Shown here piece after piece: positions 32,756-42,669 of a DNA stretch of 64,000 nucleotides. The notes under the pieces are model-generated. The model was not told the origin of the DNA and made no database searches. It saw only the letters and a program-made list of their open reading frames with translations. The stretch covers positions 25,399,001 through 25,463,000 of the forward strand of contig NC_133064.1 of NCBI RefSeq assembly GCF_048771995.1, read 5' to 3'. How positions within the stretch are numbered: the stretch's first letter is position 1; the number at the start of each line of letters is the position of its first letter. Position numbers and translations under genes: made by a program. The DNA is from Taeniopygia guttata. Its lineage: Eukaryota > Chordata > Aves > Passeriformes > Estrildidae.

Positions 32756-33649
32756 GGCCAAAAAGATTGGAACTGACAAAAGATCTTTTGAATTTATTAA
32801 TTTCAGAGTGTTTTAAGCCTTTTACACATGTCAAACAACCGCAATTAATTAACTTGAGAGTTTAGTTACTCCACTATGATACGCTGATACATATGGCACA
32901 TTGTCTTGTTCAGTTAATAATTTTTAGAAATATAATACTGGCTAATATCAGGAGATTGCTTTGTTCTAACACTTTCCACTACATATATTTAGTATTTTTA
33001 AAGATTGCAAATAGTTAATTTTCTACTAAGATGAAGACATTATTTTAGGAAACATTGTAAAATAGAGATCAAAGAATGAATAATTTTCTCATGACCTTAG
33101 GGAAACATTATCACTTATAACTTCCTAGATCTCACAGTGAGTAGAGGTGGCAGCAGTGGCAGCAGCAGCAACTGAGGTAAGTCTGGGGGTAAGTGTTAGA
33201 TGAGGCTGTACAGAGGGCTTCCTGTACTAAGGGACAACCAAACAACAGCCCAGAGCCCTGTCAGGGCTGGGAAGTTCACATCAGCCAATCAGGTGAGGAC
33301 GTAGCATAGCCAAGACCACCATGGGAGATTTTAAGTGGCTCTAGGGAGTGTGGCAAACAGTGCAGGTGCATCAGTCAGGGTGGCAGTTGGTGCAGGAAGG
33401 GTGAGCAGGAAGTTGAGCTCTTCCACCAGCTCGAGAGTTCAGGAATGGTTTCCACTCAGCTGGGTGTTTAGTCCTCTGTGTTTGTCAGAAAGGATGGGGC
33501 AACACTAATGGAGCATCTAAGGAAATATACAGGGGTCCAGGTATCAGGCTGCAGGGAGTGCCAGAACCTGGCACCATCATCAGAGGGTAACAGAGATAAC
33601 ACCTGTGTGAGGTTTGAGTACGTCAGTGATCTGCTCTGCTTGGTGGCAC
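32756..33649. other. Unassigned spacer
   Basis: No gene recognised. Short repeats of GGCAGCAGTGGCAGCAGCAGC occur near 33147-33170. Confidence 0.35.
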
Positions 33650-33934
33650 TGTTAGTGTTCAGGGACACATAATCATGGAATATGATAATATGCAGGTGCT
33701 TTTATTTGAAGAGCTCTGGAAGTCAGGGGTTTCAGACCCAAATCTGACTCAGACATGGTTTCGAGCTGAACATGTTTTATATCCTATCGTTATATAACTA
33801 CATATTAATTATTAAACTTCTATTGTATACATTGATTTCATACAAGCATGGATTTCTCGTGATCCCCCCCAAACCACCCAAACACAGTTCTCATGATTCT
33901 TGTTATGATCAAACAATAATTATATCTAATGACT
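33650..33934 (-). mobile_element. H-family LTR fragment
   Basis: Parallels 52970-53330: ACACATAATCA-GG-ATATGAT, TATGCAGGTGCTTTTATT, CCCAAATCTGACTC, and TTATATAACT-CATATTAATTATTAAAC. AATAAAAGC poly(A) on the minus strand. It is cut on the right by provirus C's 3' LTR. Confidence 0.6.
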
Positions 33935-34259
33935 TATCACACTATGACATGAAATAACTCACACACAGACACCAGATGCAAAAGAGGGAAGAAAAGAACC
34001 AAAAGAGAGGATTTTATTTTCTGACTCCACTATATATAGAATAGCAAAAGTGACAGTGGATTGGAGGATGAAATTGCCACCTCTCCAACCACATTGGTCA
34101 AACCAACAGTCCATTAATTCTCTCCACCCACAAAGAAGAATGCAAACCAATCATTGTTTATATGAACAGTGTGAGAAAGTTCCAGTGGAAATATGTAAAC
34201 ATCAGAAGGCCTAGAAAACTTTTAGAAGACTTTAAAACTCTCAAAAGAACAGGGTGACA
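33935..34259 (-). mobile_element. Provirus C 3' LTR
   Basis: Starts TATCACAC (mutated from TGTCAC) and ends GGGTGACA. Contains TTTTATTTTCTGACTCC and CCACCTCTCC blocks shared with 38415-38748 and 8269-8560. Confidence 0.8.
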
Positions 34260-34274
34260 TTTCACTGTTTTTCC

Positions 34275-34375
34275 ATTTAAAAAAAAAGAAAAAGGAAAAA
34301 GAAAAATGAACAATGTAAAAAGGGAAAATTTTGAACAATGTTAAAAGGGAAAATTTTGAACAATGTTCAGTGTCC
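34275..34375 (-). repeat. Short tandem repeat near provirus C 3' end
   Basis: Two consecutive copies of an AAAAGGGAAAATTTTGAACAATG-like 25-bp unit, preceded by A-rich sequence, between integrase and LTR. Confidence 0.65.
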
Positions 34376-35330
34376 ACTCGTGGAGGAATCATCAGAGTGA
34401 TCACGCACGTCATCTGCCTCTGAGTCATCACTCAATGATTCATCCACTTGATGACTTTCAGTTTGGTCATGGTTTCCATTTTGCCTGTCGGCCAGATTCT
34501 GTCTCTGTGGTCGCAGGTCAGGACGAACACACTTTGAAGGTACCCAGCGTACCCCAGTATCTGTGGATACACACGCATATCCATGCCCCAAAGCGATAAG
34601 GTCATAGGGACCTTCCCACTGTTTGGTGACTAAATTCCGCACTCGAACCTTCGCTCGAGGCTGATGTGTCTCGTCCAAAGTCTGCAATGAAAGGTCATGA
34701 TTCAAAATGACAGGGTTATTTGAATTCTGCTGCACCGTAAGATAATTGATAGTGTACAAAGCCTTTTCCAACCAACTGTGCGGGGTTTCATCCTGCATTC
34801 CCCGTTTTTGTTTTTGATGAATCCACTTCAGAGTACCATGAGTGCGTTCTACAATAGCTTGACCAGTTGGAGAATGAGGGATACCGAACTTGTGTGACAC
34901 ACCCCACGACTGCAGGAACTTCCACACCTGCTGCGATGCATAAGCAGGACCATTGTCAGTTTTCACAGCAGAAGGTATGCCCAGAACAGCAAAGGCCTGA
35001 CTCCAGTGGGCAAGGACATTGTGGGCCTTTTCTCCAGTGTGAACAGAAGCCCACATCGCAGAGGAGAACGTGTCCACATGTGACATGCACATACTTGAGC
35101 CGGCCAAACTCGGCAATCTGGGTAACATCGGTCTGCCAAAGCTCCAATGACTTAAGGCTTCTGGGGTTTACCCATGCCAGCAAAGGCGCAGCAAGTGCGT
35201 GACAGTCATCACACGACTTGACAATGTCACGAGCCTCAGTTGGCGTCAACTGAAACTGCTTCTGCAAGGTATGTGCGTTCTGATGGAAAAACCCATGTGA
35301 TGCCTTGGCCTGCGTGAGTGTATCAGGCTG
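34367..35330 (-). pseudogene. pol: Provirus C integrase
   Basis: The N-terminal zinc domain is visible as His-x3-His (HQNAH) and Cys-x2-Cys (CDDC), near 35290 to 35205. The core has TDVTQI (first Asp), VKTDNGPAY (second Asp) and QAIVERTH (catalytic Glu), and the C-terminal domain shows QWEGPYDLIALG and RWVPSKCVRP. One frameshift near 35080 separates the zinc domain and first Asp from the rest. Otherwise the 34367-35128 part is open for 253 codons with an Asp/Ser-rich tail, so the integrase is unusually well kept for an element of this age. Confidence 0.85.
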
Positions 35331-35780
35331 AGGTGCTACCCACACTGGGTTAGCTAACTTGTCAGCCCTTGCATTACCTTCCGCTAAAAACCCTGGCAAA
35401 TTGGTGTGAGTCCTTACATGCAGAACATAGTACGGATGAACCTGGGCCTGAATGGCACACCACAAGGTCTTCAGTAAATGAAACAAGGCAGGATAACTGA
35501 CCTCCTTCAAAACCAAATGACCCAACTGCTGTGCAAGGTCAGCCACATAGGCAGAATCTGTGACCATAAGGTTCCTGGGAAAATTTCTCAAATGCCATGA
35601 CAGCAGCCCTTAATTCAACCAAATGGGCTGATCCATCCTCATGACCTTCCAGAACCTGCCACTAAGATCCATCCCTCCAAGTAGCAATGCCCTTCCCTGT
35701 CCTCCCCGAACCGTCAGTGAAGACAGTGGGTCCTTGCACTGGCTCCTGACTATTTTTGGGCCGCAAAGAGATTTTTGTGT
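35331..35780 (-). pseudogene. pol: Provirus C RNase H
   Basis: MVTDSAYVADL and VRTHTNLPGFLAEGNARADKLA mark the third and fourth catalytic regions. Upstream the Glu/Asp regions are degraded by stops around 35600-35780. Confidence 0.75.
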
Positions 35781-35783
35781 ATT

Positions 35784-37000
35784 TCACCACCTGCAGTAGC
35801 TTATGGCTGGGCAGATGATAAGTGATCTGCCCTGAAATTTTTCCAGAGCACTTTGCAGGGACACACAGTGTGCAAAGCTCCAGTCAAAGTCCTCCCGCTG
35901 TACCGGGAGTATGATCTTTGCAGGATCCGCACCCATCAATTGCAAATACCGTGGCCAGCAATTGATTATTAAGTGAGCAATTAGCTCAAACAATGTGATT
36001 GCCATCTTCTGCGTCTGATGGGGCAGGAAAACCCATTCCAAGATGTGCAAAGAATTGGACCATTTGTCACTCCACTGACCAATGATGCCTGTGGGATGCG
36101 AATCTGGAGTGGTAATGAACACAGTGACATCAACAGAAGGATCAATGTGATTAACCTGGAAGCAGAAATAGCTTGCTGAACCTCCTCCAGCACCTGACGT
36201 GCCTCAGGGGTCAGTGTGCAAGGCAACTTTAAATTGGAGTCTCCCTTTAACAAATCAAACAGAGGAGATAGTTGTGTGTTGGTCAGTCCCAAGTATGGAT
36301 GTAACCAAGTGGTGGCACCTACCAATTTCTGGGCATCATGCAGTGTCTTCACCGAATGCACAAATTGCACCTCCTGGTGTCAGATTTTCCGTTCCAGAAT
36401 TTTGACCCCCAAATACATCCAAGGAGGTTGTTGTTGAACCTTTTCTGGAACCACCTGCAGCCCATGAGAATGCAAAGCATCGAGCAACCGAGGCTGTATC
36501 CTCAGCAACTCATCCTGGAAGGACGCAGCCACCAAAATGTCATCCATATAATGATATAGATGCACATCAGGAAACTGCTTGTGAACTCCAGACAATGCAT
36601 GGGCCACATACCATTGGCATATGGCAGGACAACTTCGCGCATTCCTTGGGACAAAAACTTCCATTGATATCGCTGTGCGGGCTCAGCATTATTGATTGCT
36701 GGCACCGAGAAGGCAAATTTTGGTCTGTCATCAGGATGCAAAGGAATTGTAAAAAAACAATCCTTCAAATCCACAAGGATCGGCCAATCTGCAGGAAGCA
36801 TGGTAGGCGATGGCATGCCCGCCTGCAATTTTCCCATGCTTTCCATCATGTCATTGACCTTTCAGAGGTCTTGTAACAACCTCCATTTCCCAGATTTTTT
36901 CTTGATGCAGAAGACAAGAGTGTTCCAGGGACTGTTAGAAGGCTCTAGATGACCCTGGTCCAACTGCTCCTGCACCAGGTTTCGAAGGGTGACTAATTTG
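35784..37000 (-). pseudogene. pol: Provirus C reverse transcriptase
   Basis: Includes [17 protein letters not shown] (first catalytic Asp) near 36755, the active-site [12 protein letters not shown] near 36540, LGVKILERKI, then thumb/connection with ATTWLHPYLGLT and LSPLFDLLKG. At least two frame changes (near 36640 and 36370) and several stops break it. The order and motifs are betaretrovirus-like. Confidence 0.85.
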
Positions 37001-37169
37001 TCTTGAGGGAGGGGCCACTGGTTCTCTCAGATGGGTTTGTCCACCAGCCACTGTAAAGGAGGCGTGGGACACTCTGCACCCTTCATCACAGTGGCCCCCA
37101 TCAAAAATCTGTCACAATGCGCATCCCCCACACGGATAGAACATACCTCCCCCAGAGGTTAAACCTAGT

Positions 37170-37424
37170 TTAAGTAACATAAGGCCGAATCATGGTCGTC
37201 TGTCCCTCTGGGTTCGCTATCAGCACAGGCTGCTGGCTCACGTAGCAACGCGCTGTTCCTCTCAATCCCACAATAGGCATCTCCACCAGATCCAAGGGCC
37301 ACTCCAGGGGCCAGGCGGCAAGGGAGAGAACTGTGATATCCACGCTGCTGTCAATAAGCCCACGGAGACGAATCTCCGGCAGCGACGCACCAGGGATGGA
37401 CAGGGTACACAGCATCTCGGGATG
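37170..37424 (-). pseudogene. pro: Provirus C protease
   Basis: An aspartic protease fragment with LRGLIDSSVDITVLS at the active site (Asp-Ser-Ser instead of the usual Asp-Thr-Gly), then PIVGLRG flap-like and NPEGQTTMIRPYV blocks matching the protease of provirus B. The active-site change suggests inactivity; it may be decay. Its N-terminal end is separated by the solo LTR at 37425-37864. Confidence 0.75.
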
Positions 37425-37864
37425 TGTTGCTGTGTGAGATTGGCTCTGGGAGGACGCCTGCGGGCACGCACGGTGGGGGGGGGGGGGGGGAGACGGCGGC
37501 CGCTTTCCCCTCGTCTCTGCGAGGCTCAGTCCACGCGGGAACAGACGAAATGGCGACACGGGGCTCGGGTGCAAACACGTGTTTATTGTGGAGCGTGTTC
37601 CCCGAGACGCCGGGGGACCGAGCGGGGGCCTCGGTTATACTCCATGCCGGGGGTGGGGGGAACCTGAGCCGCGGCCAATGGGACGGGAGGGGCAGGGGAC
37701 AGGGGCAGGGAAACCCCGGGGACCGTGACGGGAAAGCCACGGGGGGGGGCAGGGACGGACCGCGTGGTGAGGGGAAAGATAAGGGAACAAAGGGTCGGGA
37801 CAAGGGACCGCGGGGGGAAGGGGGAGTGGGGGGGGGGGAAGAAGAGAAAATTACAAATCCTACA
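37425..37864 (-). mobile_element. GC-rich solo LTR in provirus C protease
   Basis: Exact 6-bp duplication GGGATG (37419-37424 and 37865-37870). Termini TGTTGCTG and ATCCTACA. On the minus strand: GAGTATAACC promoter box near 37636 and CACAATAAACACG poly(A) near 37580. Long G runs near 37470-37490, 37741-37749 and 37831-37839. High CpG content suggests it has not been long methylated or is young. Confidence 0.9.
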
Positions 37865-37870
37865 GGGATG

Positions 37871-38230
37871 TTTTCCAGTCAGGACATCAGACCAGTGAAC
37901 TTGAGGCGGCCCAGTGGGTGATGGGGGGGGTTTGGGTGTGGAAACCATGGCACAAATCTGTCTCATGAAACCTGCATCAATGAGTCCCATGTGCGCAATG
38001 ATACCCTGAAGGGTGGCACTAGATCTCCTCATAAGGAGAGCACTCATGCCCTCACCCAAGGGACCAATGGCATCCAGGGGAACCTTGTATATTTTGCAAG
38101 AATCTATGACAACTGTTGCTGCGGTGCAGACATCAACACCTGCTGAGCCACAGGTGCTGGCTGCAAGACTGCACGGGGACGGGGCCGTCAGGCGCCTCAC
38201 TCAAAAGAGTCCCGTCTGGGATGCGAAATT
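37871..38230 (-). pseudogene. dut: Provirus C dUTPase and protease N-terminus
   Basis: Shows dUTPase motifs in order: GSAGVDVCTA (motif 1), MRRSSATLQGI (motif 2 region), and GLIDAGF (motif 3, with the catalytic Asp), followed by WSDVLTGKHP, which continues across the solo LTR into the protease. dUTPase in front of protease is typical of betaretroviruses; the enzyme lowers dUTP during reverse transcription. The last dUTPase motif is not clear. Confidence 0.8.
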
Positions 38231-38394
38231 CGACAGCGGACACCGCCTCACGGGGCTGAAGCGGGCCGGGCCGCCAGCCCACCAGGGCAGGGTCTGACAG
38301 AAAGTCGATCAATGTCCCGCCACAAGCACTGCAGGCAGAGAGAGAAAAAAAAAAAAAGAAAAAGATAATTAAAAGACCTCACCCACGGCTGTCC

Positions 38395-38412
38395 TACACT
38401 CGGCGATCACCA
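38395..38412 (-). promoter_or_regulatory. Provirus C primer-binding site, tRNA-Trp-like
   Basis: On the minus strand TGGTGATCGCCGAGTGTA follows the 5' LTR by two bases. It resembles the tRNA-Trp site used by some avian retroviruses but has several mismatches, so the tRNA assignment is tentative. Confidence 0.45.
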
Positions 38413-38414
38413 AA

Positions 38415-38748
38415 TGTCACACTGCGACACGAAATAATTCACAGAAGCAGGTTAGATGTAAAAGGGAAAAAAACCCCAAAAAACCCAAACCAAAAAAGTC
38501 AACTTTATTTTTTGACTCCACAATATATAATAGCAAAAATGACAGCAGATTGGAGGGTGAAACTGCCACCTCTCCATCCACACTGGTCAAACCAACAGTC
38601 CATCAATTATCTCCACCCACAAAGAAAAATGCAAAACAATCATTATTCACATGAACATGCGTGAGAAAAGTCAGTTGAAATATTTAAATATCAGAAGACA
38701 TAGGAACTTTTAGAAGAACTTTAAAATTTTCAAAAGAACAGGGTGACA
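38415..38748 (-). mobile_element. Provirus C 5' LTR
   Basis: TGTCACAC and GGGTGACA inverted termini, 334 bp. AATAAA on minus in the TTTATTTTTTGACTCC block. Primer site next to it on the left confirms that this is the 5' LTR. Confidence 0.8.
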
Positions 38749-38839
38749 CCTAAGGACATCCATCGAGGGCTGGACAACATAGTTACAAAGACAAGTACAT
38801 ATCAGGGGCAGAATGAGAAGAGATTTAACTGGAATGTAA

Positions 38840-39285
38840 GGAACAGGATTGGGAGTTTTTAATGGAATTGATTCAGAAATACTAATGAACAAGCTGACCA
38901 CTGCAAGTGATTTATCAAAACCAAAACGGCCCCTACAGTCATCTTTATTGGCATTAGGAACTAGTCAGTGGCAGGTTTCAAAAGTGTTACCAAAATGGGA
39001 AAAGGCCAGGGACCATGACCACAAGTTAATAATAGAGGCACTTTGTATGGTTCAAGATAATGTATCTTTAGCTTTTAGTTGCATACAAGCACATTTATGG
39101 ATGCAGGGAACAGCTGCCTTGATCATACTGGAAAGGAGGTGAAGGTGAATTTCTAGTTGAAATTTGAAAGGTTTTTTGGGATAATGCAATTGATTCTGAA
39201 AGAAAATTTCAGTCTTGGTGGACTATGGTAAATTTTATCTATGATCCTGCTTCTAATGTGGCCACTGCCTTTGTGCTTACTATAC
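38840..39285 (+). pseudogene. env: Element D env, first part
   Basis: An open stretch encodes GVFNGIDSEILMNKLTTASD, LQSSLLALGTSQWQVSKVLP and DNVSLAFSCIQAHLWMQG. This has the pattern of an ERV envelope transmembrane-subunit region with heptad-like hydrophobics. After a frame change comes KFQSWW and MVNFIYDP. It is interrupted by the LTR at 39286. I cannot place it more precisely than a betaretrovirus-like or unclassified avian ERV env. Confidence 0.65.
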
Positions 39286-39775
39286 TGTTCTGGTTTGAAA
39301 GCAAAACCAGTGAGAGACTCCAAGTCAGAAATACAATTTATTGGGAAAAGGGGCAAAAGGACAAAAATACATGCAATAATACAAAGGGAAAGACTACTGA
39401 CAAAGTCAGAATACAACCTGGCCAGCGTGCTGGTAGCAGTCCAAATTGGAGTAGCTGCAGTCTTCTTGGGATGGCAGATGTAGTTGCTGTGTCTTCTCGG
39501 AGAACCTGTGAAAAGGCTGCCCCTCTGTCTAGAAATCCCCAGTTTTATCCAGGTTGGAATGCCTAGCCCCTCCCCCCTGGGCAGAGCATTTCACAATGGG
39601 TCATTATGAGTCATGAGGTGTGTCCTTAATCACCTGCTCCTGGACAGTGTTATCTCTGAGTCATGTGGCAAGGCATTGATGGGGCTATTACCAGCAGATA
39701 AGGAAAACTGCCCCAAGGCAACTCCTACTCAGACTGTAAATAGGAAAACGTTTGGTTTTTCTTTAATCTTGGACA
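39286..39775 (-). mobile_element. ERVL-like solo LTR inside env, copy 2
   Basis: TGTTCTGGTTTG start, AATCTTGGACA end, exact TATAC duplications (39281-39285 and 39776-39780). The env reading is recognisable on both sides, proving insertion into a pre-existing element. Confidence 0.9.
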
Positions 39776-40590
39776 TATACGTAAAGCCACTGTTTAGGTT
39801 ATCTGCCCCATCATTGCACTAGGACTAAACCATGAGAGGACAGTGTTCTACCCCTCAGAACATAGAGCATGGGCACGAATGGTGAAGGAGAAGTGGCAAA
39901 CCATAAACTTAGACTCTTGTGTTACCTGGGAACAACTAGGGTTCATTTGTGAAAGTAATACTATTGATGCTCAAGATGTGTGTCTTGATACTGAACAAGG
40001 TATTTGCCACTTTGAGATTTATCCAATCACTAATCAGAAAACTGTGCTTGTGTATACTGGCTGAAGTTGCGTATGCTTAAGAACTGCTTGTGCTTTTGTA
40101 GAAATAGATAACAAAGATGTTGCTTTGCCTAGTAGAAATCATTCTAATTTTTGTATTTGTAATTTCTTTAAGATAATTTTGTGTGATTTTTCGTATCTGG
40201 CACCAATGACATCTCACCAGCAGATCAAAACCAATTACACAATGAATCACAGGTTATCATCTACTCCTATTGGAATGGACCTTACATTGGTCAGACAATT
40301 AATTAAACACCAAGACCTAATTGAAATTTTGAAGAAAATCCAGGAAAATGGAGAGAAAACTCTAATTCCTGTCCATCATGATACAAAGGATATAAGCAGA
40401 TTTCTGCAAAGAATAAAACAAGATGCAGATCATCACTGATGGGATGTAATTTTTGGATGGTCGCCAACTGCAACTGGGATTTTTAGTATGTTGTGTCACC
40501 CCATTGTAATTTTACTGATATTAGTTGGGATAAGTTTAGGGTTATCTTTTCTAGTACTTATTTGGAATCGGAGAATACGACAGTGAGTGG
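39776..40590 (+). pseudogene. env: Element D env, second part
   Basis: Resumes with HERTVFYPSEHRAWARM, then GFICESNTIDAQDVCLDTEQ, a Cys-rich NHSNFCICNF stretch, and a coiled-coil-like LIKHQDLIEILKKIQENGEKTLI, then a hydrophobic anchor (PIVILLILVGISLGLSFLVL). Stops at 40062-40064 and 40437-40439 among others disable it. The anchor lies about 110 bp before the LTR at 40703, the expected place. Confidence 0.7.
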
Positions 40591-40687
40591 CAGTGTTAAC
40601 CTCCTTGTCAAATGTACATGGTAAAGCATTGAGGGTTACATATTATCATAGAGATTTGCATTAAGTAAAATAATTTACTCATTTTCT

Positions 40688-40702
40688 AGAAAAGGGGGGG
40701 AA
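40688..40702 (+). promoter_or_regulatory. Element D polypurine tract
   Basis: AGAAAAGGGGGGGAA directly precedes the LTR start TGAGGCATGG. Confidence 0.7.
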
Positions 40703-41029
40703 TGAGGCATGGGGTTAGAAATTAACTTGGGGTAGAAATCAATTTCACATAGATGAAGTATATTGTTTTAACTTGTTTAGTCTGTTAACTTGCTGTGCTT
40801 GCAAAAGCCTGTAGACAAGAGAATGCAAAACTGCCCCAAACAATGTGAAAGGAATATGTGCTTGTAAGCTTGAGTGAGATAAGAGGGGCCCCTTGGACCT
40901 TGAAATGAGAAGCAAACAAAAACTGAGGCTGCCAAGATGCCAGGAAACAGACAGACAAAAACATTCTTCTCAGTGGAAATTATGCCCTCAGTACTCTTGC
41001 AGTTACCCAAGAACCTCTCTACCGCATCT
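40703..41029 (+). mobile_element. Element D 3' LTR, left part
   Basis: K-type U3: TTGTTTAGTCTGTTAACTTGCTGTGCTTG and GATAAGAGGGGCCCCTTGGA blocks are shared with 27031-27543. It is interrupted near 41029 by mitochondrial sequence and continues at about 41691. Confidence 0.7.
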
Positions 41030-41411
41030 TTGTGCCCCCTTTGACCTAACAGAAGGGAAATCAGAGCTAGTTTTTGGATTCAACATAGAGTACGCAGCCG
41101 GACCCTTTGCCCTCTTTTTCCTAGCTGAATATGCCAACATTATACTTATAAACACACTAACCACTATTCTATTCATTAACCCAAGCCTCTTTAATCTCTC
41201 TCAAGAACTATTCCTCGTAGTACTAGCCACAAAAGTCTTACTTCTATCATCAGTATTCTTATGAATCTGTGCCTCCTACCCACAATTCTGATACGACCAA
41301 CTAATGCATCTACTATGAAAAATCTTCCTCTCACTTACACTAGCCCTATGTCTGTGACACACCAGCATACCAGCTGGCTACACAGGCCTACCCTCCTATC
41401 TAAAACCCCAA
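41030..41411 (+). pseudogene. ND1: NUMT ND1 3' part
   Basis: Translates with the mitochondrial code to the end of NADH dehydrogenase subunit 1: [33 protein letters not shown] and LLLSSVFLW stretches. Non-functional in the nucleus. Some residues differ from typical conserved positions, as expected after transfer. Confidence 0.9.
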
Positions 41412-41482
41412 GGAAATGTGCCTGAACACTAAGGGTCACTATGATAAAGTGAACATGAAGGTTACCAGCCCTCTCATTTCCT
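41412..41482 (+). pseudogene. NUMT tRNA-Ile (GAT)
   Basis: 71 nt from GGAAATGTG to ATTTCCT, forming an acceptor stem, with GAT at the anticodon (near 41450). A mitochondrial tRNA copy, not a nuclear gene. Confidence 0.85.
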
Positions 41483-41486
41483 AACA

Positions 41487-41558
41487 CTTAGAAAAGCAAG
41501 AATTTAAATTAAACTAGAGGGATCAAAACCCTCCATACTCCCCTTATATTATTTTCTA
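41487..41558 (-). pseudogene. NUMT tRNA-Gln (TTG)
   Basis: On the minus strand TAGAAAA pairs with TTTTCTA as acceptor stem and TTG sits in the GGTTTTGATCC anticodon loop. Confidence 0.85.
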
Positions 41559-41626
41559 GTAGGGTCAGCTAAACAAGCTATCAAGCCCATACCCTGAAAA
41601 TGATGGTTCAACTCCTTCCCCTGATA
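41558..41626 (+). pseudogene. NUMT tRNA-Met (CAT)
   Basis: AGTAGGGTCAGC start, CCCATACCC anticodon arm, TTCCCCT near the end; follows tRNA-Gln as in vertebrate mtDNA. Confidence 0.85.
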
Positions 41627-41690
41627 GTGAACCCCCAGGCAAAAATAGTCTTTACTACCAGTCTCCTCTTAGGAATCACCAGTACAACAG
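41627..41690 (+). pseudogene. ND2: NUMT ND2 5' fragment
   Basis: Encodes NPQAKIVFTTSLLLG-type sequence, the start of NADH dehydrogenase subunit 2; the initiator reads GTG. Broken off after about 20 codons. Confidence 0.8.
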
Positions 41691-41954
41691 ACAGATGACC
41701 AGAGAGCTCTCTGGGCAAAGACTAATGGTAATGCAAAGCGGGGCTGGTAAATGAATATGCATAGACGTATTTCGAAACTTAATGCATATGCAACACGTTA
41801 GGGGAAAAAGGGAGGTATGGACTCTTGGAGGGGGGGAGGGAGGGGTGGGTGCACATGTTCTTTGAGGAGCGATCCTGCATGCCTCCGGTCCTGAATAAAG
41901 ATACATACCTACTTAACAACTTTTACGAGTTGTGGAGTTTTTTTCTGCAAATCA
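41691..41954 (+). mobile_element. Element D 3' LTR, right part
   Basis: U3 end with ATGAATATGCATAGACG and ATGCATATGC, then GAATAAAGATACATACC poly(A), and a R-U5 hairpin around CAACTTTTACGAGTTGTGGAGT. Ends TGCAAATCA. Matches the K-type LTR at 10068 in its R-U5 organisation. Confidence 0.7.
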
Positions 41955-42302
41955 GAATGAAATGGAACAAAATTGGGAAACAATCAAAAACCACCTCCCA
42001 GGAGCCTTTGATAAAACCCTAAGACTTACTTCACACTCAATTAAAAGATCAGCTCAGAGATTTGCAAACTCTGGAGCAACAAACGGTGCTGATAGACTTT
42101 AAAATTATCTTGGTTAAATCAAAATAACAATTTTTCAAGAAAAAATTTATGAGTTTGGGGTTTTACTGGATTAGGCTGTTTGGTGGTGATATATTTTTTA
42201 ATTTTCTGTCTTGTCCTTTTCAACATGATCAGAGCCGTTAAAGGCATACAAAAACAAGCTATGGTTGCACTTGCTTTGTACATGACCCCAAAAAATAGAA
42301 AA
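41955..42302 (+). pseudogene. env: Element E env transmembrane end
   Basis: In shifting frames encodes an ectodomain end (WETIKNHLPGAFD, LKDQLRDLQTLEQQTVLIDFK) and a membrane anchor (CLVVIYFLIFCLVLFNMI) with a basic tail. Frameshifts around 42060-42170. An A/G-rich tract (AAAAATAGAAAAAGGGGAAG) at 42291-42310 then abuts the next LTR, a likely polypurine tract. Confidence 0.6.
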
Positions 42303-42310
42303 AGGGGAAG

Positions 42311-42660
42311 TGTTTGGGTAACAGGTGGTGGTGTAAGGAAAGAGTTAAACAAAGACCAATGTCAGCAGCAGCAGCAGCACCTCCCTCTGGGCAGTTCTGA
42401 GACAGAACTGGACTAACCAACAAGTTTCTAGTTCAACATAGAACGGTACACTCTTCATGCTCTATTGGCTATGGCTTTGGAGACAACAACAGAAGATGTC
42501 AAGAGGACAGATGTATTGTAGAACCGTGATTAAGACTGTAAGCTGTAACAAAAAAAAAAAAGAGCTCTTTAGGTTTAGAGATCTATATACATAGCACTTC
42601 TAAATAAATTTCAGATTCACTCGCATTTCTGCTGGTGTCTCTCATTCCTTCATGTATCAC
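42311..42660 (+). mobile_element. Element E 3' LTR
   Basis: Starts TGTTTGGGTAACAGG after a polypurine tract. CAGCAGCAGCAGCAG repeat near 42363-42378. AAATAAATTTCAG poly(A) near 42602. Ends about GTATCACA near 42660, just before provirus F's target duplication. Confidence 0.6.
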
Positions 42661-42665
42661 ATTCA

Positions 42666-42669
42666 GGTG
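42666..42669. repeat. Provirus F target-site duplication, left
   Basis: GGTG, repeated at 51925-51928 on the other side of the element. Four bases is typical of gammaretroviral integration. Confidence 0.85.

Larger units (their letters stand above)
33935..38748 (-). mobile_element. Provirus C: betaretrovirus-like ERV without env and most of gag
   Basis: Minus-oriented: 5' LTR 38415-38748, tRNA-Trp-like primer site, dUTPase, protease (with an LTR inserted), RT, RNase H, integrase, 3' LTR 33935-34259. Gag is absent apart from possible leader, and no env lies between integrase and the 3' LTR. No target duplication matches the outer flanks, so the ends may have recombined. Related to provirus B by pol and dUTPase but with a different LTR family. 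Confidence 0.8.
41030..41690 (+). other. Nuclear mitochondrial insertion (NUMT): ND1-tRNA-Ile-Gln-Met-ND2
   Basis: About 660 bp match vertebrate mitochondrial gene order and content: the end of ND1, tRNA-Ile (plus), tRNA-Gln (minus), tRNA-Met (plus) and the start of ND2. It sits between two halves of a K-type LTR U3, so the mitochondrial fragment appears to have been captured within a retroviral LTR. In nuclear code the ND1 frame hits a stop where mitochondrial TGA encodes Trp. Exact junctions are approximate to about 15 bp. Confidence 0.9.

Noticed and set aside
37351..38200. Long GC-rich frames on both strands
   Set aside because: They mostly cover the solo LTR 37425-37864 and G runs; only the dUTPase and protease parts are real remnants.
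33935..38748. Target-site duplication for provirus C
   Set aside because: Outer flanks (ATGACT and CCTAAG) do not match, so no duplication was claimed.
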